Part shown: positions 7,834-16,300 of the stretch, in pieces
Layout of the letters: each line of letters starts with the position of its first letter
Numbering within the stretch: the first letter of the stretch is position 1
Assembly (NCBI GenBank): GCA_030706745.1
Contig: JAUZNX010000021.1
Location: 1 to 46,465, forward strand
Source: Bacteroidota bacterium
GTDB taxonomy: Bacteria > Bacteroidota > Ignavibacteria > Palsa-1295
DNA length: 46,465 nucleotides
Direction of reading: 5' to 3'
Notes under the pieces: generated by a model
What the model saw: only the letters and a program-made list of their open reading frames with translations
Databases searched by the model: none
What the model was told of the DNA's origin: nothing
Translations under genes and position numbers: made by a program

Positions 7834-8202
7834 ATGAAGACCCGGAAAGAGCTACAGAACGAATACAAGCAGATGAAGCCCCGCATGGGGATATTTGCGA
7901 TCAGGAATATCACGAGTGGGCGTATCTATGTCGCTCGCGCAACGAACCTGGATCTCATCTGGAATGCCGAACGATTCAAACTCGACTCTGGCGGTCATCC
8001 AAACCGAGAACTGCAACAAGATTGGAATGCTTGCGGGTCAGATAACTTCAATTTTGAAGTTCTTTACGAGTTGAAGCCTTCCGACGATCCGGCAGTCGAC
8101 GCGCGAAGCGAGTTATTGGCACTCGAAGCATTGACGATCGAGGATCTTCAGCCATTCGGTGAGAAGGGTTACAACCGAAAGCCCGAGATCCGTTCAGCAT
8201 AG
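7834..8202 (+). CDS. GIY-YIG nuclease-family protein
   Basis: 122 residues from ATG 7834; the frame is open 60 bases further up but that part has no family resemblance. The sequence begins MKTRKELQNEYKQMKPRMGIF, then RIYVARATNL, IWNAERFKL, HPNRELQQDWN and FNFEVLYEL, an order I recognise from a small GIY-YIG subfamily found in many soil bacteria and Bacteroidota. The name motif is degenerate here (GIF and IYV, with Ala-Arg-Ala in place of the usual Gly-Ser-Ser), so catalytic activity is doubtful. It is downstream of the divergent DinB-like gene. Confidence 0.75.
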   Translation: MKTRKELQNEYKQMKPRMGIFAIRNITSGRIYVARATNLDLIWNAERFKLDSGGHPNRELQQDWNACGSDNFNFEVLYELKPSDDPAVDARSELLALEALTIEDLQPFGEKGYNRKPEIRSA

Positions 8203-8280
8203 CTCCGACGGACATTTCGTCCATTCAAGCAAACGGAAAAATGCCATTCAGCGTTAAGCGCACTCCTTAAGAAAGACTAC

Positions 8281-8988
8281 ATGGGAAGAGCCTTCGAATT
8301 TCGCAAAGCACGCAAGTTTAAGCGCTGGGACAAAATGTCCAAGGCGTTTACGAAAATTGGCCGAGAGATCGCGATCGCCGTCCGGTTGGGTGGACCCGAT
8401 CCAGAAGGGAATTCACGTCTGCGCATGGCGATCACCAATGCCAAAGGTGTGAACATGCCGAAAGATCGAATTGAAGGAGCCATCAAGCGAGCTTCCTCCA
8501 AAGATCAGGAGGCTTTTCAGGAGGTGGTGTACGAAGGATATGGACCTTCGGGTGTTCCGATCATCGTCGAATGTGCGACGGATAATCCGACGCGGACTGT
8601 GGCAAACGTCCGAAGTGCATTTACTCGGTCGGGCGGTCAATTGGCTACGACTGGATCGTTGGATTTCATGTTCGAAAGAAAAGGTGTCTTTAAATTCCCG
8701 AAGGACGGCTTGGATCTTGATGAATTAGAACTGGAGCTCATCGACTTTGGAGTAGAAGATCTTAGTGTAGAGGAAGGCGAAGTAACGCTTATTACTTCCT
8801 TTGCGGACTTCGTCCAAATGCAACGGGCTCTCGAAGAGCGCAAAGTACCAGTCTCTAGCGCGGAACTTCAGCGCCTACCAACTGTCTTCAAAGAACTTCC
8901 CGAAGAGGCCGAAGAGGCAGTATTCGAGTTGATCGACAAGCTCGAAGAGGATGATGACGTGCAGTCGGTATATCATAACCTCAAGTAG
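8281..8988 (+). CDS. yebC: YebC/TACO1 family protein
   Basis: 235 residues, slightly short of the common 240-250. The N-terminus MGRAFEFRKARKFKRWDKM and the segment RLGGPDPEGNSRLRMAI, followed by NMPKDRIEGAIKRA, are hallmarks of the YebC/PmpR/TACO1 family. Known members act as transcription regulators or, as shown for TACO1-type proteins, help ribosomes translate difficult peptides. The acidic C-terminal domain is complete (ends DDDVQSVYHNLK). It is probably monocistronic, with a hairpin 22 bases downstream. Confidence 0.93.
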   Translation: MGRAFEFRKARKFKRWDKMSKAFTKIGREIAIAVRLGGPDPEGNSRLRMAITNAKGVNMPKDRIEGAIKRASSKDQEAFQEVVYEGYGPSGVPIIVECATDNPTRTVANVRSAFTRSGGQLATTGSLDFMFERKGVFKFPKDGLDLDELELELIDFGVEDLSVEEGEVTLITSFADFVQMQRALEERKVPVSSAELQRLPTVFKELPEEAEEAVFELIDKLEEDDDVQSVYHNLK

Positions 8989-9010
8989 GAATAACATACC
9001 CGGCGAAACG

Positions 9011-9031
9011 ACGTGCATCCTGGTTGCACGT
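9011..9031 (+). terminator. Hairpin downstream of yebC
   Basis: A perfect 7-base stem (ACGTGCA / TGCACGT) with a 7-base loop begins 22 bases after the yebC stop. It is followed by TTC and not by a long T-run, so it is at best a weak intrinsic terminator. Confidence 0.45.
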
Positions 9032-9126
9032 TTCAACCCTCGGCGCGTAGTTTCCTTTTCTCGAATACAGGGATTTGATCCTCTGGGGAAGGAGCCTTGC
9101 CGCTAAAAGTGCTGTTAGCCCAACTC

Positions 9127-10500
9127 ATGAATCGACGAAGCAGCCTTTTTCTCTTATTTGCAGGTCTTTTGTCAAGTTTCACGCCCGACCTTGTGCTGGG
9201 TCAAGTGGATCTTCTTGCTGGCAAGCACGCAGCAATCGGCAAATCTGCCGATAAGTTGTTTGCGCCAACGCGGGTGTCCGAGCGCCAACTCTTCTCATTT
9301 GACATCGCGCGTACGGTAAAGCTGATGGATGCAACCCCGGATGCATCGCACTGGTATGTCGTCGATGACTTCGCCCACTGGCAGCAGATCACGATTGATA
9401 GCCAACGGGTAGAGCATCCATTCCATGAAATCCCCAAAAGTGGGATTCGGCTGAGTCCAAAAGGGGATTACGTTATTTGGACGGGCTTGATGCGCGGTTT
9501 TACGCATCTGGGCTTCGATTCCACAACGGTGTATCTCTACAAAGACATGGCGCCCATTGGGCACTACGTCGCAGATTTTCCCGCGATTGAATTCTCACGC
9601 AGTGGCGATCGATGGGCAGTGCTGCTCCCCTATGCGTATGAGATGCAGACCGGCGACCGCGATTTTGTGATCGTCGATGGACTGCTCGCGCATAAAGGTG
9701 AGGTGTATCCGCACCAGTTCTCATTCTCGCATGATGAAAAACATTGGGCGTATCGTGCTACCGATGGACTCATCGAGAAGTTGATCACAGATAAATCTGA
9801 CACAAGTATTTTTCTTTACAAGCGAGCGCCAGTCATGAACGGTCAGACTTGGGATGCTAGCATTTGGCGATTCACGCCGGATGTAATCTCGCCCCATGGT
9901 TTCCTCGAAGGGCGTGATTACGATTTTGGTTTCGCACACGTCGCGAAAGAGTATCATACAGCATATTCCTCGCTCGCGGCGGATACGGCGCGTCGCTTCA
10001 TCAATTTCAACGATAAGAACCAAGGTCTATATCGCTGGATTGCCGACGTCCATATTGATGATTCTGGCAATCACATTGCGTATTTCGCGGCCAATCCTGC
10101 AGTGAAGCGGGTAAGCGACAGCGTCAACGATCGCACTGCTGTCCTGGTGTATGATGGTAATGTCTTCGCAGGGCCGCTTCCGGGAGCAGGCAGAATTTTT
10201 CTAAGCCCGAGCGGCAAGCATATTGCCTATACCACAAGTGCGGCCGGTTCTACCTTTTTTATCGATGGAAAGCTCATTGCGCGGACCAGTGAAATCATGG
10301 ATTGCATCTGGTCGCCGGACGAATCTCACGTCGCATTCACCGGGATCGGGGAGCATGGCAAAGCCTTTGTTGTCGCAGGCGGGAAACGGTCGCCCCTCTA
10401 CGAGCGTATCGGACGTATCGGATTCACCGCAGATGGCCGCGCAATTCAATATGTCGGAATTCGCACGAACAAGCTCTTAAAGGTTCGCCAGGCGTTCTAA
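9127..10500 (+). CDS. Exported TolB/WD40-like beta-propeller protein, function unknown
   Basis: 457 residues from ATG 9127, chosen because it gives a clean signal peptide (MNRRSSLFLLFAGLLSS, cleavage probably after VLG). A TTG at 9097 with AGGAG just upstream is an alternative start but would put ten residues before the Met. The body consists of about seven blades whose turns read SPKGDYV, SRSGDRW, SHDEKHW, DDSGNHI, SPSGKHI, SPDESHV and TADGRAI, the PD40-type pattern. It probably acts in the periplasm or outside the cell, perhaps binding partners. No catalytic motif is seen. The next gene starts 3 bases after the stop. Confidence 0.75.
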   Translation: MNRRSSLFLLFAGLLSSFTPDLVLGQVDLLAGKHAAIGKSADKLFAPTRVSERQLFSFDIARTVKLMDATPDASHWYVVDDFAHWQQITIDSQRVEHPFHEIPKSGIRLSPKGDYVIWTGLMRGFTHLGFDSTTVYLYKDMAPIGHYVADFPAIEFSRSGDRWAVLLPYAYEMQTGDRDFVIVDGLLAHKGEVYPHQFSFSHDEKHWAYRATDGLIEKLITDKSDTSIFLYKRAPVMNGQTWDASIWRFTPDVISPHGFLEGRDYDFGFAHVAKEYHTAYSSLAADTARRFINFNDKNQGLYRWIADVHIDDSGNHIAYFAANPAVKRVSDSVNDRTAVLVYDGNVFAGPLPGAGRIFLSPSGKHIAYTTSAAGSTFFIDGKLIARTSEIMDCIWSPDESHVAFTGIGEHGKAFVVAGGKRSPLYERIGRIGFTADGRAIQYVGIRTNKLLKVRQAF

Positions 10501-10503
10501 ACA

Positions 10504-11097
10504 ATGTCGATATTTCTGTCAGCGGGCAGTCGCCGAAGGCCTGGGAAGAAGCCGGTCTTTGGTAGAAGTTGCCTGGTCGCTCCTTCATTGTTCCTTGCAT
10601 TGATATCGATCAGCATTGCACACGTTCTGCTCGCAACGACGATCTTGGCGCAGGTTCATATCCACACGAAGATCACGCGGTATGTGCCGCCTCGCCCTGC
10701 ATTTGCGGGCCTTCACGTCGGGCTTTCGAAAGATTCGGCTTTCATGCTGATGTCGCGCATTTCGACACGACGGGACACACTGCACGTGGACTCCATAATA
10801 CTTTTGGAATCGGATTCGGTACAAATCCTGGGCTTGCCTGCCTATGTTGAGTTGCAGTTACTGCATGGTAGTGTTCGCACGGTGGTCATCAACTGGCATC
10901 CGCTTGCTGGCGAACGGTACACGAATCTTCGCGATAATCTGAGTGCGACACTTGAGCGCGCTTTTGGTCGTGGTGTTGTTCTTACGAATGGATCACTCAC
11001 ATATCACCGCTGGGAGACTGAAGATGGTACGAGCGAAGTCTCGCACTCGGATAAATACATGCGCATCTTCCTGAGGCTTGGGAAGCCAAGGGAATAA
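10504..11097 (+). CDS. Exported protein of unknown function
   Basis: 197 residues. A long basic N-terminus is followed by a hydrophobic segment (about 27-48, ending ILAQ) that fits a signal peptide; if a later start is used the signal would be more compact, but no better ATG exists. The mature part of about 150 residues is predicted beta-rich (alternating hydrophobic strands such as YVELQLLHGSVRTVVINW), with no Cys and no known motif. It starts 3 bases after the preceding propeller gene, so the two are likely made together and may interact. Confidence 0.65.
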   Translation: MSIFLSAGSRRRPGKKPVFGRSCLVAPSLFLALISISIAHVLLATTILAQVHIHTKITRYVPPRPAFAGLHVGLSKDSAFMLMSRISTRRDTLHVDSIILLESDSVQILGLPAYVELQLLHGSVRTVVINWHPLAGERYTNLRDNLSATLERAFGRGVVLTNGSLTYHRWETEDGTSEVSHSDKYMRIFLRLGKPRE

Positions 11098-11172
11098 CGC
11101 GGTGCTGCAGAACGCTCCTTTCTCCGAATCCTTTGCGGAGCCATCGGGTGTTTAATCGGCAAGGAGAATAGC

Positions 11173-12114
11173 TTGAACGTATTAGTAACCGGAGGAGCAG
11201 GCTTCATTGGATCGCACATCGCCGATGCGTTTGTCGAGCGCGGTGATGATGTTGTGGTGCTCGATAATTTGTCGGCAGGATCGTTGAACAATATTAATCC
11301 CCGCGCGCATTTTGTGCAAGGAGACATTACCGATGCCCAACTTGTCCGGCGGCTCTTCCGCGAGCATCGGTTCGAGATCGTGAATCATCACGCCGCGCAG
11401 CTCGATGTCCGCAAAAGCGTTGCCGATCCCGTCTTTGATTGCACCCAAAACATCATTGGGACACTGAATCTGCTCGAAGCCGCGCGCATCGAGGGCGGAG
11501 TAAAGCGATTTATGCAGGCTTCCACGGGCGGTGCCGTCTACGGCGAGCAGGACTATTTTCCGGCGGACGAGCAGCATCCGACGCGGCCAATCTCGCAGTA
11601 CGGTGTCGCCAAGCGGAGTATCGAATTGTATCTTGGCTGCTATCAAGCACTTTATGGGATTGAATACGTCGCATTTCGTTATACGAATGTCTATGGCCCG
11701 CGCCAGAGCCCAAATGGCGAGGCCGGCGTTGTTGCGATCTTTACCGAGAAGCTTCTGAGCGGTGAGGAGGCGATCATCAATGGAGATGGCTCGCAGACGC
11801 GGGACTACGTCTTTGTGGGTGATGTGGTGCGTGCGCACATGTTGGCGTTAGATCAACTCCGAGGATCGGACATCCTCAACGTTTCCACTGCCACGGAAAC
11901 CGATGTAAATCAGGTGTACGCCAACCTCTCCGAACTGACGACGGGTGGCCGGGCGAAGCCGCAACATGGTCCTGCAAAAGCAGGGGAACAGCAACGGAGT
12001 GTTTGCTCGTATGAGCACGCTCATGCAGTCCTCGGCTGGGAGCCGCAAGTGAGTTTGCTCGACGGGCTTCGAGAGACCGTAGCGTTTTTCGAGCGTAAGC
12101 ACGTCACTAAATGA
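11173..12114 (+). CDS. NAD-dependent nucleotide-sugar epimerase (GalE-like, extended SDR)
   Basis: 313 residues from TTG at 11173, supported by AAGGAG at 11161-11166. The Rossmann motif GGAGFIG is at residues 7-13; the catalytic Ser/Thr lies in ASTGG (about 117) and the YxxxK pair is Tyr143/Lys147 in SQYGVAK. The length and the segment YTNVYGPRQSP fit UDP-glucose/UDP-N-acetylglucosamine 4-epimerases of the short GalE type, acting in the cytoplasm for cell-surface sugar synthesis. Exact substrate cannot be fixed; the only glycan-type neighbour is the distant gmhA. Its last four bases overlap the open frame of the next gene. Confidence 0.9.
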   Translation: MNVLVTGGAGFIGSHIADAFVERGDDVVVLDNLSAGSLNNINPRAHFVQGDITDAQLVRRLFREHRFEIVNHHAAQLDVRKSVADPVFDCTQNIIGTLNLLEAARIEGGVKRFMQASTGGAVYGEQDYFPADEQHPTRPISQYGVAKRSIELYLGCYQALYGIEYVAFRYTNVYGPRQSPNGEAGVVAIFTEKLLSGEEAIINGDGSQTRDYVFVGDVVRAHMLALDQLRGSDILNVSTATETDVNQVYANLSELTTGGRAKPQHGPAKAGEQQRSVCSYEHAHAVLGWEPQVSLLDGLRETVAFFERKHVTK

Positions 12115-12219
12115 CAAATGATCTTTCCCGTGTCGTCGCGCAGAATCCTTTGGAAATGCAAATGATTTCTCTTCGTTCGATTGCACTCGTCATTTATCAT
12201 TTGTCATTCGTCGTTCTTA
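12102..12219. repeat. Heptad-periodic inverted repeat, copy 2
   Basis: The left arm (12102-12122) overlaps the epimerase stop; the right arm (12186-12219) consists of 7-base words such as TTTATCA and TTTGTCA. A perfect 13-base pairing joins 12110-12122 with 12196-12208, enclosing 73 bases. The enclosed segment carries the start of the next lipoprotein gene, and the right arm encodes the hydrophobic core of its signal peptide (VIYHLSFVV). Confidence 0.75.
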
Positions 12220-13907
12220 TCGCGAGTTGCGCTTCGCAGCAACCGCCGCCCGGCGGACCTGCGGATACTACGCGACCGAAAATCGACACGACAATGCCGC
12301 ACAATCGTCAGTTGAACGTGCCTCGGGATACGCGAATCTATTTCCGGTTTGATCGCGATGTCGATCGCGCTTCGTTCGCACAGGCATTCTCGATTCAGCC
12401 ATATCTGACCGGTCAGGTAACATACCATTGGTCGGGGCATGATGAGGTCACGGTTAAACTTCCAGAGAAGCTCCGCGACTCCACAACTTACACAGTGCAA
12501 CTCTCACGCGACCTGAAGTCGCAGCGAGGAAATAATCTGGCATTCCCGATACGGATCACTTTCTCCACGGGTCCTTTTATTGACACAGGTACACTTTCAG
12601 GTTTTTTACTCAATCCGATCTCCGGCCCATCGCCGAAGGCAAGTGAGGTATTCATATTTTCCTATGATATATCCACGCGCAATGCCGACACGCTTAATGT
12701 GTCTCACACCATGCCGGATCTTTTGACGCAGCCGAACGATCAGGGTATCTGGCAACTGCTGTCCATGAAGGTCGGCCATCGCTATCGTGTCTTTGCAGTA
12801 GAAGATGTCTATCGCAATCATTTATATGACGCGGGGGTAGATGCATTTGGAGTACCGACAGGGGATGCTATTCTCGATAGTGTGGCAAAAGGGAAGTTCT
12901 ATATTCGCATGGCGCCCGCAAGTGACACCATCCGGCCGGAACTGCTGGATGCTGAGGCCCTCGATTCCTTTCACATTCGCGCTCATTTTTCGGAGGCAAT
13001 TGATAGCAATGACGTAATAGCCTCAAACTTCACGCTGAATGGCAAACCACTTGCAGCGGCATATCGTGAGAGTCCCGACAAGAAGCCCGGACAAATTACA
13101 TTGCTGACAACTTCACCGCTTGCGGTGAATCAGGACGATAGTGTGGCAGTCAGGAAAGGAAGCATTCACGATCTTTCCCATAACCCGATCAGCGACTCGG
13201 CATACACGGTGGACTTTACAACCCCTTCGTCTCTCCGGGTGATGCATCCACCAACATTCATTTCTATTGGCATTCGTGATAGTGCGGTCGATCAATCCAC
13301 GATGCCGGTAATTCCAATTATCTTTAGCGATGTCGTTCGCCGGGATTCAATCGAGAGTGCGATTGCGCTTCTTGATAGCGGTAAGCACGCAATGCGCGCA
13401 AGGCTTCACTGGCTCGATGATTCACGAGTCTTGATATCCCCAACCGATAGTCTGCTTCCGAACCTACTCTACATGATCACACTCCGCACGCGTGGTATTC
13501 TGAGTCCGATTGCAGCCATTTCAGGACCGGTACGGGATACACTTTTTCGATGGCGATTTCGAACTATTCGAACGGGCGATCTCGCAAAACTCTCCGGTAA
13601 GATCGCGATTGAGGATTCGTTCTTCACTCAGAATCCCGCAGGCGCTCTCATCGTGCAGGCAATCAATACCAGTTCAAACGAATTGCGGCAGATTGCGCTG
13701 AAGCATGGTGAGCTTGAGTTTGTCTTTGAAGGCATGCGCGAAGCGACCTATCGGGTGCGCGCATTCTTCTCGCGCACCGGCGATCCGATATATGACGCCG
13801 GTTCGGTGCTGCCGTGGCGCTTCGGAGTCCCGACTGGTGATTATCCGCAGCTTGTCTCAGCACGAATGCGTTGGACCACAAAAAACATTGATTTTGAAGT
13901 GCGGTGA
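12162..13907 (+). CDS. Big_5 / Ig-like domain lipoprotein
   Basis: 581 residues from ATG 12162; ATG 12156 and ATG 12111 are in frame, but this one gives a compact signal peptide with lipobox LIASC (Cys23). The mature start CASQQPPPGGPADTTRP is a recurring opening of Bacteroidota/Chlorobiota lipoproteins with an N-terminal Big_5 (Ig-like) domain: TTRPKIDTTMP..., RFDRDVD, TYTVQLS and ITFSTGP mark the first domain (about 30-140). Further Ig-like repeats follow (VRAHFSEAIDS, IPIIFSDVV), then a C-terminal carboxypeptidase-regulatory-like module. Probably anchored in the outer membrane; function in adhesion or scaffolding is inference. Its N-terminus is partly encoded by a heptad inverted repeat. 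Confidence 0.8.
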   Translation: MISLRSIALVIYHLSFVVLIASCASQQPPPGGPADTTRPKIDTTMPHNRQLNVPRDTRIYFRFDRDVDRASFAQAFSIQPYLTGQVTYHWSGHDEVTVKLPEKLRDSTTYTVQLSRDLKSQRGNNLAFPIRITFSTGPFIDTGTLSGFLLNPISGPSPKASEVFIFSYDISTRNADTLNVSHTMPDLLTQPNDQGIWQLLSMKVGHRYRVFAVEDVYRNHLYDAGVDAFGVPTGDAILDSVAKGKFYIRMAPASDTIRPELLDAEALDSFHIRAHFSEAIDSNDVIASNFTLNGKPLAAAYRESPDKKPGQITLLTTSPLAVNQDDSVAVRKGSIHDLSHNPISDSAYTVDFTTPSSLRVMHPPTFISIGIRDSAVDQSTMPVIPIIFSDVVRRDSIESAIALLDSGKHAMRARLHWLDDSRVLISPTDSLLPNLLYMITLRTRGILSPIAAISGPVRDTLFRWRFRTIRTGDLAKLSGKIAIEDSFFTQNPAGALIVQAINTSSNELRQIALKHGELEFVFEGMREATYRVRAFFSRTGDPIYDAGSVLPWRFGVPTGDYPQLVSARMRWTTKNIDFEVR

Positions 13908-15391
13908 AGAGTCTTAAGCGTGCCCTAGGCTTGTATGCCACGACCGCCCTGGTCATTGGGTCCGTCGTTGGTTCGGGTATTTTTTCGTCGCCATCACAGA
14001 TGGCGCGCGATCTTCCAAGCGCGCCGTATCTGATGGGAGTTTGGGTGCTCGCCGGCGTGCTCACGCTCTTCGGCGCTTTCACGCAGTGCGAGTTGGTCGG
14101 TCAAATGCCGAAGACCGGTGGGCTCTACGAGTACTTCCGCGAAGTCTATGGCGAAGGGCTCGGCTTCCTTTATGGTTGGGCAAACCTGATGATAGCCGGT
14201 TCCGGCGCTATTGCCGCCATCAGCTTCTTCTTTGCGCAGTATTTTGAGAACTTCATTGCACTGCCTCACTTCACGCATGCGCTCACTTCGCTTGGCCTCT
14301 CGGAAACGACTCCCTGGAACATCCCATTGCTCGGTGCTATTTATCCGTATCAATTCCTTGGACGTAAGATCGTTGCCGCCGGGCTCGTCGTGTTCCTGAC
14401 TGCGCTCAACGTGCGCGGTGTCAAGTTGGGAGGGACGCTACAAAGCATCTCGACCACTGCGAAGCTGCTTGCGATCCTCGCCATCGTCGTAGTTGCTTTC
14501 ATGGCAGGAGGTCACGTCGGCAGTACCAGCCACTGGAGTTCGGCTACGTCAACGCTCTCCGGATGGACACTTTTTGGCGCTGTCGCTCTGGCGATGTCGG
14601 GAGCGTTCTGGTCCTACGACGGATGGGGAAACGCGGCTTATATTGCCGACGAAGTGCGCGAGCCGAAACGGACCATTCCAAAGGCGATCATTCTCGGTAC
14701 GCTCACATTTATCACCGTGTATTTCGTGGTGAATCTGGCGTACTTCTATATCCTTTCGGTCGAAGGCGTGGCGAACGCGCCTGGTGATCGTGTGGCCTCC
14801 CAAATGATGTTTGCCGTTGTCGGTGCCAGTGGGGCAGGAGTGATCGCACTGCTCATGATGCTCTCAGCGTTTGATACCACGAACTCCAGCGTCCTGACCA
14901 ATGCGCGCGTCTATTATGCGATGGCCCGCAATCAGTTATTTTATCGGCCGGCGGCGACGGTCCATCCAAAATTCCAGACGCCGCACGTTGCGCTGATTTT
15001 GCAAGGTGTATGGTCTATCGTGTTGCTTGTAACCGGTTCATTCGATCTCATTACGAGCATGTACGTCTTTGTCAATTGGGTGCTTTATGTGCTGATGGCT
15101 GTGGCCGTCTTTGTGTTGCGAGCGCGCTCGGCCAAGATGGCCGAGCCACGCGATAGGCCATTCTCGGTCCCTGGCTATCCTTATGTTCCGGCAATCTTCA
15201 TCCTGTTTGCGAGCGCGTATGTAATCATTACGCTTGTGTCCGATATCCAGGCTTACAATGCGGGCACGCAGCCGCTCATCCATAGCGTAACGGGACTCGT
15301 GCTTGTACTGACGGGGTTGCCATTTTATTTCTTCTGGCGCACGAAGCGGCGTGCTCTCAACTCTGAACGTGATTCGCGCTCGGGTTCTTGA
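13904..15391 (+). CDS. APC family amino acid permease
   Basis: 495 residues, starting at GTG 13904, which overlaps the stop of the lipoprotein gene by four bases. The first helix carries IGSVVGSGIFSSPS, the conserved unwound GSGIF substrate-binding turn of the APC superfamily. About twelve membrane helices follow; helix 6 contains GAFWSYDGWGNAAYIADEVREPKR, typical of the LAT/SteT-like branch that exchanges neutral amino acids. Inner-membrane transporter; substrate not determinable. The coupling to an unrelated outer-membrane lipoprotein gene is curious but probably only positional. Confidence 0.92.
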   Translation: MKSLKRALGLYATTALVIGSVVGSGIFSSPSQMARDLPSAPYLMGVWVLAGVLTLFGAFTQCELVGQMPKTGGLYEYFREVYGEGLGFLYGWANLMIAGSGAIAAISFFFAQYFENFIALPHFTHALTSLGLSETTPWNIPLLGAIYPYQFLGRKIVAAGLVVFLTALNVRGVKLGGTLQSISTTAKLLAILAIVVVAFMAGGHVGSTSHWSSATSTLSGWTLFGAVALAMSGAFWSYDGWGNAAYIADEVREPKRTIPKAIILGTLTFITVYFVVNLAYFYILSVEGVANAPGDRVASQMMFAVVGASGAGVIALLMMLSAFDTTNSSVLTNARVYYAMARNQLFYRPAATVHPKFQTPHVALILQGVWSIVLLVTGSFDLITSMYVFVNWVLYVLMAVAVFVLRARSAKMAEPRDRPFSVPGYPYVPAIFILFASAYVIITLVSDIQAYNAGTQPLIHSVTGLVLVLTGLPFYFFWRTKRRALNSERDSRSGS

Positions 15392-15556
15392 GCAAGATGG
15401 GCGAATGGCGCCGTACCCCCGGAGCTGTTTATGCTCCAATAGGGCCCATCGGGAACAGGAGAGAAATACTAATCACATAATGCAATTTGGGTTGTATCTA
15501 AAAGATAAAGCTCTCGGGAACGGGCAAGCCTTCGCAATTGCTGAAAGAAGTCAAAA

Positions 15557-16300
15557 ATGCAACCAATAGACCTCCTTGCAATAGCCGCGCACCCCGATGA
15601 CGCTGAAATCGGCTGTGGCGGCACATTGCTCCTCGCGAAGCGCGACGGTAAACGGACCGGCATCGTCGATCTCACCCGTGGCGAGTTATCGACTCGCGGA
15701 ACACTCGAATCGCGCGCGAAAGAGACGGAAGCCGCTTCGAGAGTTCTTGGTCTTGATTATCGGAAGAATCTTGGGATGCCCGATGGCAATATCGAGCTTT
15801 CGCGGGACAACGTTGCCACGCTCGTAGCTGAGATTCGCAAAACGCGGCCAACGATTGTGCTTGCACCGCCGCCAAAGGAGCGGCATCCAGACCACGAAGC
15901 CGCGAGCGAACTCGCGCACCGTGCGTGTTTTTATTCCGGACTGGCAAAGTATCCTGTGGATGGCGAACCGCATCGACCTCTGCTTGTATTGAATTACATC
16001 CAGACGTATTCGCTCGAGCCGCGGATCATTGTCGATGTATCGGAGGTGTTTGAGGACCGCATGCGAGCCATCGAGGCATACGGCACACAGTTTGGCGGCA
16101 AAGATGCAAAACCCGTTGACCAAAGCCTTGTGCCAGAACCGGAGACATTCTTGTCTCAAGGTGGATTTGTTGATTGGCTGCGCGCGCGGAGTGGGGCCTG
16201 GGGACTGATGATCGGGGCAAAATATGGAGAAGCATTCTCATCGCCCGAACCGCTTGGCACCAAGGACCTGTTCAATCTGGTAACGAAAACGATTGCGTAG
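15557..16300 (+). CDS. bshB1: Bacillithiol biosynthesis deacetylase BshB1 (PIG-L/LmbE family)
   Basis: 247 residues. It removes the acetyl group from GlcNAc-malate, the second step of bacillithiol synthesis. Zinc-site residues are seen in AHPDDAE (His12, Asp15) and RHPDH (His110, His113). The series TRGELSTRGT, NLGMPDG and RHPDHEAA matches the BshB1 branch and not other LmbE proteins. BshA and BshC are not in the window. A 165-base gap precedes it, with a small stem (15421-15437, GGAGC/GCTCC) but no clear promoter boxes. Its end overlaps the start of the next gene by eight bases. Confidence 0.9.
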   Translation: MQPIDLLAIAAHPDDAEIGCGGTLLLAKRDGKRTGIVDLTRGELSTRGTLESRAKETEAASRVLGLDYRKNLGMPDGNIELSRDNVATLVAEIRKTRPTIVLAPPPKERHPDHEAASELAHRACFYSGLAKYPVDGEPHRPLLVLNYIQTYSLEPRIIVDVSEVFEDRMRAIEAYGTQFGGKDAKPVDQSLVPEPETFLSQGGFVDWLRARSGAWGLMIGAKYGEAFSSPEPLGTKDLFNLVTKTIA

